NCBI RefSeq assembly: GCF_009905375.1
Contig: NW_027417105.1
Coordinates: 1-64,000, forward strand
Length of the DNA: 64,000 bases
Direction of reading: 5' to 3'
From: Apium graveolens
Lineage: Eukaryota; Streptophyta; Magnoliopsida; Apiales; Apiaceae
Part shown: positions 35,201-43,285 of the stretch, in pieces
Numbering within the stretch: the stretch's first letter is position 1
How the letters are laid out: each line of letters opens with the position of its first letter
The notes under the pieces: model-generated
The model's input: the letters and a program-made list of their open reading frames with translations, nothing else
What the model was told of the DNA's origin: nothing
Database searches by the model: none
Translations under genes and position numbers: made by a program

Positions 35201-38200
35201 GGTCTCCCACACAAAGATATAGAAGATATTCATATAAAACCATGTGGAGAGGTCCATGCCCACTATTTTGTTGAAAACCCCGGGAAGGAAGAAACCAATA
35301 CCTCTGGAAACTCTTTTGTGACGCAGGCACGTGTTTCGAAAATCCGTAGTGTAGAAGAAGTGGTGGCGAGTCATACAGAGGGAATCATACAGAAAGAGGT
35401 TAATGGGGAAAAGTTGGAAGGAAGAAGTGAGATTTTGCAAGGTCTCGGCAATAACGTCAAGGTTGATGCTCCTCAAAAGAAGGATGCGCCCTTGAATGGA
35501 GTTGAGGTTGATGCTCCTCCAAACGAGGACGCGCCCTCAGATGAAAAAGTGGAAGTTGAAGACCCCCGAGACTTTGATTTCGATTTGGATTCCAGGATCC
35601 CTATGCCCACCGAAAAAACGGGACCGGCCGAAGACACAATATCTATTCCAGTTGATAAAAATGACCCAAACAAGGTTTTGAAAGTGGGATCTCAGTTGGA
35701 TGATGAGATGAGAGGAGGTCTCACCCGCTTTCTAATTGCAAATCTTGATGTTTTCGCATGGAGTCATTTAGATATGATAGGGATCGACACGAAAGTAATG
35801 TGTCACCGTTTGAATATCCTCCCGAATTGCAAGGGCATACGTCAGAAACGCCGCCCAGTAAGTGGAGAAAGGGCGATAGCATTAAAAAAAGAAGTAGACC
35901 GGTTGTTGGAGGTGGGGTTGATCAAAGAATCGTTCTACCCCGAATGGCTTGCAAATCCAGTACTGGTGAAGAAACCGAATGGGAAGTGGAGGACATGTGT
36001 GGATTTCACGGATCTCAATAAGGCCTGTCCAAAGGATAGTTTCCCGCTGCCAAGAATTGATCAGTTGGTGGACGCGACGGCGGGGCATGCACTGTTGAGT
36101 TTTATGGATGCATACTCCGGATACAATCAAATTCTGATGTATGGCCCCGATCAAGAACATATATCCTTTATTACGGATAGGGGGTTATACTATTATATAG
36201 GAATGCCATTTGGTTTGATTAATGCTGGCACAACCTACCAGCGGTTGGTAAACATGATGTTCAAAGATCAAATCGGGAGAACCATGGAAGTGTATGTGCA
36301 CGATATGCTGGTGAAATCTGAGGTGACGAATGACCATATCAAACACCTGATGGAGATGTTTAATATTTTGAGGAGGTTTCGTATGAAATTAAATCCGCAA
36401 AAATGTGTGTTCGGCGTGGAGTCGGGCAAGTTTCTCGGGTTCATTGTTAACCATAGGGGAATTGAGGCCAACCCCGCGAAGATCAAGGCATTATTGGATA
36501 TGAAGTCACCCACCAATGTGAAACAGGTGCAGAGTTTGACTGGGAGAATCGCCGCGTTAAATCGATTTGTTTCCAAGTCGTCTGATAGATGCAAGGAGTT
36601 TTTCAAGGCGATTAAATTAGCTGGGAAAGACTTTGTATGGACGTCAGAATGTGAAGAGGCTTTCAAAAGAATCAAGGAGCAACTGGGACATCCTCCCATG
36701 TTGTCAAAGCCGTTGGATGGGGAAAATCTAATACTGTACCTCGCAGTGTCTGAATATTCGATCAGTGCAGTTCTGGTAAGAGAGGAAGATGGGCAGCAAT
36801 CACCAGTGTACTACGTGAGCAAGCGGTTACACGACGCTGAAACTCGCTACACAAATATGGAGAAACTGGTTTACGCCCTGATTCTTGCGTCAAGAAAATT
36901 GCGACTGTATTTTCAAGCCCATAAAGTTGAAGTTCGTACAGCATACCCGCTGCGACAGGTCCTGCACAAACCGGAGTCATCAGGCAGAATGCTGAAATGG
37001 GCTGTGGAGTTGGGACAGTTTGATTTGGAATATGTGCCTCGAACAGCGATAAAAGGGCAAGCCTTAGCCGATTTCTTGTTGGAATTTGATTCTGAAATTG
37101 ATGATAAAGCTTTGGTAATGCTATATCCACCTCATGCCGAGGAGTCTTTGGAGGAGTTTCCGCATCCTTGGTGGATCTTGCATGTGGATGGGGCGGTTAA
37201 CAATGGAGGAGCAGGTGCGGGTATAGTACTTGTGTCTCCGGAAGGCCACCATCTGATGAGCGCAATTCATTTCAAGTTTTACGCAACCAATAATGATGCG
37301 GAGTATGAGGCGCTGATTAATGGCCTGAAAATCGCTCTGGAAATGGGGGTGCGAAACTTAATTGCAAAAAGTGACTCAGAGTTGGTAGTGAATCAGGTAA
37401 ACGGGGGATTTCAAGCGCGAGGCCCGCGAACAGAATTATACTTGAGATGTGCACAGCGCGTGATTGGAATGTTCAAGGAAGTTAGATTGGAATGCGTTCC
37501 GCGGGAGAAAAACAGTAATGCGGATGCTCTGGCAAAAATGGGGTCACAACAAGAGGCTGTTTTGTTAGGATCCATTCCTCTTGAAATCCAGGAGGTTCCT
37601 AGTATCCCAGAGATAGAAACGATGCAAGTGGATGAGGCTCCTAAGGAAACATGGATGAAGCCCATTCTAGCTTACATTCACAAGGGAACACTCCCCGAAG
37701 ATAAATTTATGGCTCGTCGACTCCGTTATCAAGCTGCAAGATATGTGATATACGATGAAGTCCTGTACAAGAGAGGGTTCAACCAACCTCTGCTCAGGTG
37801 TGTTGAAGAAGAAGAAGGAAATTACATCCTAAGAGAGGTGCATGAAGGAATCTGTGGCAATCACTCGGGGGGTAGCTCGTTGGCAATGAAAGTGTTGCGC
37901 CAAGGGTATTATTGGCCCACGATGAGAGAAGATGCTACAAATTTCGTCAAGGCATGTGATCGCTGCCAGCATTTTGCAAACTACTCGTCTATGCCGGCTA
38001 CACTCTTGACGCCTATGGCAAGCCCATGGCCGTTCGCCATGTGGGGAATTGATCTTATCGGAGAATTGCCGAAAGCCAAAGGAGACGTCAAGTATGCAGT
38101 GGTTGCGGTCGATTACTTTACTAAATGGGCAGAAGCTATGCCACTAGCTACTATCACCGCAAAGAAAATCAGGGATTTCATTTTCAATTCAATTGTATGT

Positions 38201-38887
38201 AGGTTTGGAATCCCTTACAAGCTTGTCTCCGACAATGGAAAACAGTTTGATAGCAAGGAGTTGCGGCAGCTATGTGAGGAGTTGAGAATCAAGAAGGAGT
38301 TTGCGGCGGTCTATCATCCTCAAAGCAATGGACAAACAGAAGCTGTTAACAAAATAATAAAGCATACCCTCAAAACCAAGCTGGAGGAACGTAAAGGGAA
38401 TTGGCCTGAAGAACTCCCGAAGGTGATGTGGTCATACAACACTATGCCGCGATCTACTACGGGAGAAACGCCGTTTATGCTGACTTACGGCTACGAAGCT
38501 ATGGTCCCCATGGAAGTTGGATCGGGATCACTTCGCAGGGATTGTTACGGGAAAGAAGACGCTGAGGTTAATCAAAGGCTTCATTTAGATCTCTTAGAGG
38601 AGACGAGGGAAAATTCTCAGTTAAGGCTAGCAGCATATCAGCAGCCTGCCGCAAGGTATTATAACAAGAAGGTAAAAGGACAGTTGCTGAAGGTGGGGGA
38701 TTTGGTACTTAGGAAGGTGATGCCCAATACAAAGAACCCCCAACATGGAGTGTTTGGAGCTAATTGGGAAGGACCGTACAGAATAAAGTCTATCATGTGG
38801 AAGGGGACTTATCACCTTGAAGATATGGACGGGAAGCTAGTTCCGCGAGCTTGGAATGCGGAACATCTCCGAAAGTATTACCAGTAA
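32279..38887 (+). CDS. Gag-pol polyprotein of the Tat-type gypsy element, RT active site altered
   Basis: 2202 codons without a stop. The N-terminal 430 residues are charged and Arg/Gly-rich. The gag core is at about 440-550 (VEFLGRFNIEMNVYQ, FREGAQQWFQKL). A Cys/His cluster is near 685-700 (YCDYHESTGHDTHEC). The protease motif FLDNGSSTNIL is near 839. RT spans about 1220-1400 with KACPKDSFPLPRID and MPFGLINAGTTYQRLVN; its YxDD box reads YVHD (His1341, codon CAC at 36299-36301). A gypsy RNase H is at about 1480-1590. A second, archaeal-like RNase H is at about 1630-1755, with Asp in HVDGAV, Glu in DAEYEAL, Asp in SDSELV and Asp in NADALAK. Integrase follows: an HHCC zinc finger near 1850-1900, then GIDLIGE, VSDNGKQF and GQTEAVNK supplying the DDE triad. 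The ATG is 56 bp after the LTR. Confidence 0.95.
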   Translation: MSYNRDGSSYDGSDSRSEGEGGGRYTRHEPYIPRNMADPPRAPDVGGTPPVLISNADILEQLYRMGDTLNSFDSRLNTVERRKTRSGRRFSRHGHALGKAPIVEIDTQGSGDNPPITPRRLQYSGDVEPIVELADDDTEGGERPRLGNQVVPHPHRSGRTMDERRRAEDTQNQDGGGRDHSALKRRLDIRLEDDDLRMLLVEWQEEGNAGEARARDTTRVPPAFQRDAEVRHREHERAPPRGRPGNYYRGFQRNGRGRMGHQYGRAPYNGRRGEAHSAGEAPVVIPVASHSATDNGSGARPHDQDGGRIQVRMQNNDEISRRGQGEPRVRENVQDQNGNMPPLQPQGEGRRDPPPHPEGNQGEFQQVAEQSQQPNVQTIPGVGTFNVNDLKRLLNHLEGGRVTATAQAPSPFAAVVRETQLPAGYRSTTNDLHFHGNTDPVEFLGRFNIEMNVYQVPDLARCRLLAATFREGAQQWFQKLGPGVITSWEQMKTLFLTQFQAAVKYTPPVTTLANVKQKEGESLTSYFKRFNAESTLVRGATDETLKILLIAGLRVGTDFWKHLQGKDPVSLADVLAQAESFKAIEQSLAETKKNDNTYNSKGRSKRRDRSVSPDYRRNARSPNRVNAVSSRREWSPPSNYERRVSNYTPLAASIDHIFEVNKDRGIFKKPDRLTSWQSRDKKKYCDYHESTGHDTHECRHLRDEIEELIKAGHLGEWIDKVKRRRGLDDKGKDERQPPRAEDVEKTAEVKFQRAGSIRAIFGGHPFVGDSNRALERNAREARHPPLTNIHSLEDRPPKVFNRESADITFKEKESRWVHHPQNDALVITMLIGAMNVHRVFLDNGSSTNILYYSTYKKLGFPDSDMYFEDAHVYGFTGEAVRVMGSVRLPVTLGEGALSVTQIIDFKVLDQDSAHNVLVGRPWLRAFRVITSIHHLMIKFPMPNGVGSLRGSQYESRDCYHKAVKEFRRRRYEGKGLPHKDIEDIHIKPCGEVHAHYFVENPGKEETNTSGNSFVTQARVSKIRSVEEVVASHTEGIIQKEVNGEKLEGRSEILQGLGNNVKVDAPQKKDAPLNGVEVDAPPNEDAPSDEKVEVEDPRDFDFDLDSRIPMPTEKTGPAEDTISIPVDKNDPNKVLKVGSQLDDEMRGGLTRFLIANLDVFAWSHLDMIGIDTKVMCHRLNILPNCKGIRQKRRPVSGERAIALKKEVDRLLEVGLIKESFYPEWLANPVLVKKPNGKWRTCVDFTDLNKACPKDSFPLPRIDQLVDATAGHALLSFMDAYSGYNQILMYGPDQEHISFITDRGLYYYIGMPFGLINAGTTYQRLVNMMFKDQIGRTMEVYVHDMLVKSEVTNDHIKHLMEMFNILRRFRMKLNPQKCVFGVESGKFLGFIVNHRGIEANPAKIKALLDMKSPTNVKQVQSLTGRIAALNRFVSKSSDRCKEFFKAIKLAGKDFVWTSECEEAFKRIKEQLGHPPMLSKPLDGENLILYLAVSEYSISAVLVREEDGQQSPVYYVSKRLHDAETRYTNMEKLVYALILASRKLRLYFQAHKVEVRTAYPLRQVLHKPESSGRMLKWAVELGQFDLEYVPRTAIKGQALADFLLEFDSEIDDKALVMLYPPHAEESLEEFPHPWWILHVDGAVNNGGAGAGIVLVSPEGHHLMSAIHFKFYATNNDAEYEALINGLKIALEMGVRNLIAKSDSELVVNQVNGGFQARGPRTELYLRCAQRVIGMFKEVRLECVPREKNSNADALAKMGSQQEAVLLGSIPLEIQEVPSIPEIETMQVDEAPKETWMKPILAYIHKGTLPEDKFMARRLRYQAARYVIYDEVLYKRGFNQPLLRCVEEEEGNYILREVHEGICGNHSGGSSLAMKVLRQGYYWPTMREDATNFVKACDRCQHFANYSSMPATLLTPMASPWPFAMWGIDLIGELPKAKGDVKYAVVAVDYFTKWAEAMPLATITAKKIRDFIFNSIVCRFGIPYKLVSDNGKQFDSKELRQLCEELRIKKEFAAVYHPQSNGQTEAVNKIIKHTLKTKLEERKGNWPEELPKVMWSYNTMPRSTTGETPFMLTYGYEAMVPMEVGSGSLRRDCYGKEDAEVNQRLHLDLLEETRENSQLRLAAYQQPAARYYNKKVKGQLLKVGDLVLRKVMPNTKNPQHGVFGANWEGPYRIKSIMWKGTYHLEDMDGKLVPRAWNAEHLRKYYQ

Positions 38888-39777
38888 GGCGTGGCTTTGG
38901 CCCCTTGCATATGTCTTTTATCATTTTGGTTTATGCTCAGTTTATAGGCTAGAATTAAATAAATTCCTCCTAGCCTAGGGGGGTAGTGCATGTACTACTT
39001 ACCTTGGGACTAGTTGAAGGGTCATTTTTTAGAAATAATTTCCCCACAGAGCATAGTAGCTGTGGGACTGGTGCACTTTTGACATCAGAGCGCATTATAA
39101 ATAAAATTTTGAAACTTTCCTAAGGGATATTTGCTCAGTTTGCTTGGTCTCATGACGCGTCCTAAATCTAGGACGCGCCCTAAGTTAGGGTTTTATATAA
39201 ATGAAACTCAAGACAAAATGTACTATTTTCGAGGACGTGCCCAAGTTGTCTTGGTTGATGCTCCTTTATACTGGGTGTTAATGTGATATTGACAACATAA
39301 GTAAAAAAGAAAAAGTGCTTGTCAAAGACGCGTCCTGCGTGAAGGATGATTTATTTTTGGATCAAAGGAGAGGCGCATCTTGATTGATGGTTCTATGTGG
39401 ATGTTAACTGAAGTAGTGGCTGCTAAAAGGAACAATAGAACTCGAGTAAAAACAGTTAGGACGCGCCCCATCGTGCCTTGTGCATTGGTTAAACACACAA
39501 GTACAATGCATTGTCGTGCTCATGAACTTTCCAAAACAAACAAAGACGCGTCCAACTAGAGAGGACGCGCCCACAATGGATATTTGCTTGACAGGAGTAA
39601 AAATGATAACAAATTAGTCAAAGGCGACGCGCCCTAAACACCAGGCACGCCCATGTAAATGATTGAGGAAAGTGCAAGTGAATGGAGGTCAAAAATAGTT
39701 TTACAACTTGTAAGGCTTCAAAGGGCCCCCGCCTTTAAAGAGTTTAGAAAAAATACATGAAAAACATAAGACGCGTC
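38888..39777. other. Non-coding region between pol and the antisense gene
   Basis: About 890 bp without a gene. It holds at least nine copies or variants of the CGCG decamer (39153-39162, 39171-39180, 39326-39335, 39459-39468, 39544-39553, 39563-39572 and others), several as close pairs of one T-form and one C-form. It probably contains the 3' UTR of the antisense gene and part of the sense transcript. No terminator or poly(A) signal could be assigned with confidence. Confidence 0.6.
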
Positions 39778-40715
39778 CTATGCAGGAGGCGCGTCTTGGG
39801 GCTTGTCCTGGTCATTTGCAGGGGAAGGCTGAGTTTGGAGTGGAGCAGGTTCAGGGGATGCGTCCTCTTCCTCTAAGCCTAGGAAAATCCTTTTGTTCTT
39901 GATGGATTCTGCAGCCCTGACCCTGAAATCGTTTACCCATATCTGGGTATCTGCATCAAACTTTGAGAATGTATACTCTGGGTCATTGGCAATGAACCCA
40001 GAGCACCATTCTTCAAATCCAGCCTGGAAGTCGTGCTGATAAACCAGTTTTTTCTCCTCTGTCCATCCATGCAGCCTATCATCATTCAGGATGTCAAGCT
40101 CCAGCTGCATGGTGGAGTTCAGGGCGATGACGCTGTCCATTTGCTTTTCCATCGCAGAGATATTGCTTTCCAAAACAGCTTTTTCTGTTTCTAGACGCGT
40201 CCTCTCGCCCTCCAGGCGTCTGATTTCAGCATCTTTTTCTTTGGTAAGCAGGGCAATGTGTTTTTCCAGGGATTTGACCTTGTCTTCGGCCTGGCTCTTT
40301 GTAGTGTCTGTAACAGCAAGACGCGCCCTAAGCCTGGCAGCCATGTTAGCGCTCTGCCTGGCATGCAGGTGAAGCTCGGCTGCAGCCTTGACCATGGCCT
40401 CCTCTGTTTGTTGCTCAGTCCTAAAGGTCCAACCTCTCACTTCGTCCTCAGAAAAGTCACCCACTGAGGATGCGCCCAGATATCTGAGAACAAAGGACTG
40501 ATCATCAGGAATAGTTTTTTGACGCTTTGAGGGCGCGTCCTCTACTTTCTCAGGAATATCAGACATGGTAGTGTCTATTATCTTTGGTGGAGGAGAAGGA
40601 GTTACAACAGGAGGTGGGGTTTTTGCCTTTGGATCAACTTTTGTAGGAGCCTGTTTCCTTGCCCTTACTTTTTTAGAAGCCCCAATTGCGAATCCTTTGG
40701 GGAGTGAAGCCATAT
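39778..40715 (-). CDS. Antisense gene, exon 3 (coiled coil and stop)
   Basis: 938 bp including the TAG stop. The first codon is shared with exon 2 (G plus AT). A methionine follows immediately (MASLPKGFAIGASKKVRARK), so an internal start could in principle give a 311-residue protein. Contains a Lys-rich/Pro-rich N-terminal linker, the block IPDDQSFVLRYLGASSVGDF, a long coiled coil, and a C-terminal DASPEPAPLQTQ...QDAPPA tail in which two CGCG motifs are coding. Confidence 0.85.
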
Positions 40716-42317
40716 CTGCGGTATAAACATAAAAAGGAATTAGTTATGTACAAAAGACGCGCCCATAACGTGATATAAAAATCTATATGCAGGACAGATA
40801 TAGATGAATGCAAAGATGTATAAATGGGTGTGAGAATGACGCGTCTTAAAGATGTGATACGTATTACCTAAGAGGCACGCCAGGGGGGTTAGGACGCGTC
40901 CAAGGTGATAATGCATATATAAAGTAACACTTATAGGTCAGGCTAAATATGACGCGTCCTACAGCCGTGATGCGTCTTATATGTAATGATTTCTTACCTT
41001 GCTCTAAATCCACTTTCTTGTTGACGTCTGGCTGAATAATTTCTGTGGCTTGGAGCCCTTTGGATTTTTCAGAAGCGGTGAGGACGGGTTTCCCATTGTG
41101 GAAATCTCGGAATTTGCAGAGAGAACCCACTCGTGGGGACAAAGCTCCTATTTTCTTCAAATTCTCCTCGGTAATCATATCTTTGAGGTTGAAATATTTT
41201 TCAGCATACTGCAAAACCTTCTCTGCTCTCTTCTTCTTCTTTCCTGTAAGCTCTTTCTGGGTCCTTTTGTCTAAAAAAGGGGATGATAGGTTACAACAAG
41301 GAAAATAAAGAAAAGGATTATAAAAGAGAAGGCGCGTCCTGAAAGGGAGGACGCGTCCAGAGCATTGAACTCACTTGGTTCCAAATTGAAGCGAACGCGC
41401 GTCCTTTTGACGTCATAAATATAGAAAAATGGTTCCTTCCAGTCTCTCTCATGGCTGATTTTACCTTCATTAAATCCTTTGTTGTTCAACCATTTGTTGA
41501 CTACCAGAAAATGGTATCCGGGAATTGATTTCCTGATGCTGTAAAAGAAGCTGAACTCTTTCATTGAGGGCGCGCCCAGCCTCAAGTTATGGTACATAAT
41601 GTACAGAGCCCAGGCTAGTTTGTATGAATTTGGTGATAGTTGGACTGGAGCCACGTCGTACCATTTCAAAATTCTCTTAATGTATGGATGCAAGGGCGCG
41701 CCCACGCCTAGGAAAATCAGCTTTGGAGTAAGCACCATTCGGGGGATCCTTTGATTCCCGATGTTAAAAATGTGTGGCCTCATAGTTCGAAGAGGGCGCG
41801 CCCAAATGCCCTCCATGTCATAGTACTTCATGTGCCATTGAATTTCCCAGTCGGTTGCAGTTGAGTCAAGAGCTACGCATGCCAGCTTACCCTCTCTTTT
41901 CCTTCTGACATTCTTCTCTGCTTCAGTAAGGGTACCGAGCCTCGCCCAGTCACAATCTATTTCAACATCTGAAGGTTCCCAATGCTCTAAGGGAGGATCA
42001 GATTTTTGAGGAGATATGGGGTATGTTTCAGGGTCAGGAATCCTTCTTTCGAATTCACTTACACTGTGTGGGGACACGTCCCCAGAAGGAGCCGCGCCCT
42101 GAGAAGATGATGCGTCCTGTGTGTTTGACGCGTCCATATCAGAAATAGCCATTCCTTGAGGTTTTTGGCCTGTAGTAGGGATAATTTCGTCGTCCGTCCA
42201 ATCTTCGATGACGGCCCTTGAATGGAGAAATGGAGTTCTTTGCCTTTTAACTCCCTTCTTTTCCATTCTTGAAATTATGGGAACATGGTCCATAGAGTCA
42301 GAGCTGGAATCAGACAT
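39778..42317 (-). CDS. Antisense three-exon gene in the Tat element: Transposase_28-like domain plus coiled coil
   Basis: Exon 1 is 42317-41376/5, exon 2 is 41270-40998, exon 3 is 40715-39778 (all minus strand). Donors are AA|GTGAGT and AAG|GTAAGA; acceptors are TTTTTTAG| and ACCGCAG|. Each junction leaves one base of a codon, and the frame is kept across both introns, giving 717 residues. An in-frame TAA lies six bases before the ATG, which fixes the start. Residues 1-110 are acidic and Ser-rich. About 115-300 resembles the plant gypsy-associated domain Pfam calls Transposase_28 (LGVGAPLHPYIKRILKWYDV, VQLSPNSYKLAW). Exon 2 is basic, then contains NLKDMITEENLKKIGALSP. Exon 3 has a coiled coil of about 100 residues (LEKHIALLTKEKDAEIRRLE) and an acidic, Pro-rich tail. 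Function unknown. Tat elements are known to carry extra antisense ORFs. Confidence 0.82.
40998..41270 (-). CDS. Antisense gene, exon 2
   Basis: 273 bp. It begins after a poly-T tract and AG (41272-41271) and ends at AAG before GTAAGA. It has no ATG at its start and makes sense only as an internal exon: basic KRTQKELTGKKKKRAEKVLQ, then YAEKYFNLKDMITEENLKK. Reading past the donor gives only a short tail to 40864. Confidence 0.8.
41376..42317 (-). CDS. Antisense gene, exon 1 (Transposase_28-like part)
   Basis: Codes for residues 1-314, with the 315th codon split: its first base is at 41375, just before the donor GTGAGT. Read through, the frame continues another 34 codons into intron sequence (to 41271) that looks like hydrophobic noise, which supports splicing here. 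Several CGCG decamers lie inside this exon and are read mostly as D-A-S or G-A-P. Confidence 0.82.
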
Positions 42318-43268
42318 TATTTAGTTTTTTGATTTGAGGGAACGGAAGACGCGTCTTTCTGCTCTAAGGAAGGAATTTGTCCTGTGGATGTTGGGAAAGT
42401 CGGGTTTAAAAGCTAACAGATGTGGGGAGTAGATTCCGAGGCGTTTGTTGAGGGCTTTGAATGGATGAAATGGTGAGAAGGAGGACGCGTCCTCCAGCTG
42501 CAAAAAATGAATAAAAATTTTGAGGACGCGTCCATTTTAAAAAAAAAAAAAGGGGGAAAGGATACTGGAAGGGCGTGTCCTAAAAATTTACCGCAGTTGG
42601 TGTGCTACAATGACGCGTCCTAATAAACCTATTGGCCCTCTATACCTTTGTTTGGGACAGCTTAAACATGTCTTAAATTAGGAGATACAGGACGCGCCCA
42701 ATAGGGAGGACGCGTCCAACATGATTATAATCGTGGAATGTTAATCGACTGTTAACAATTTGGGGGAAATATGATGGAATCCTAGAAATATGTAATTGGA
42801 AGGTCAGGGAAGCTAAACGTGTTATATTTACCTATACATACATATATACATACAAATGAACATGAAGGACAATTGATATGGACAAAAAGCATATGAACGG
42901 TTTCTTGCTCATTAAAATCAATGTATTTGGCCAAATAAAGAAATAGGAGGAGATTTATGTACCTTTTGAGTTCAGGAGTGGATTGAGCTAAAGAAGTAGG
43001 GAAATGGTTGGATAAATCCCCGGAACTTAGACCTCGAAACTCCTGCTTGAAAAGGCCGCAATGGCGGTTGTGCGAGAGAGAAAAAGAATGGTGTTGGTGG
43101 TATGGTGCAATTAGGGTATTTATAGAAGAAGGACGACTCTAAGGACGACAGCTGTACACCACATGCGGAAGTTGAAAGTGAGACGCGTCTTCCTGTCATG
43201 ACGCGTCCACATATTTTGAGCCAAATTTCGCTTGGAAAGAAATTCCAATTTTGTTTTTAACTACAAAT
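42318..43268 (-). other. Presumed 5' UTR and promoter region of the antisense gene
   Basis: No supported coding sequence. A 75-codon frame at 42972-43199 overlaps the promoter and looks like chance. It holds many CGCG decamers (42483-42492, 42524-42533, 42690-42699, 42708-42717 and others), an A-run near 42539-42552 and a TATA-rich stretch near 42830-42855. Confidence 0.5.
43117..43124 (-). promoter_or_regulatory. Probable TATA box of the antisense gene
   Basis: TATAAATA on the minus strand, about 800 bp before the antisense ATG and 160 bp inside the 3' LTR boundary. Two CGCG decamers (43181-43190, 43199-43208) lie 57-92 bp upstream of it. Downstream the transcript would be pyrimidine-rich (TTTTTCTCTCTCGC), like a plant 5' UTR. 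A possible 5' UTR intron donor (AAAAG|GTACATAA) is at 42962/42961, with candidate acceptors near 42365-42390. Confidence 0.6.
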
Positions 43269-43285
43269 GGAATTTGGGGGGTAGT
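43269..43285 (+). other. Tat polypurine tract
   Basis: GGAATTTGGGGGGTAGT directly before the 3' LTR start TGTTATACCC, the position and composition expected for plus-strand priming. Confidence 0.85.

Noticed and set aside
42972..43199. 75-codon minus-strand frame as an extra exon of the antisense gene
   Set aside because: It starts upstream of the likely TATA box and spans it, so it cannot be part of a transcript from that promoter; no domain.
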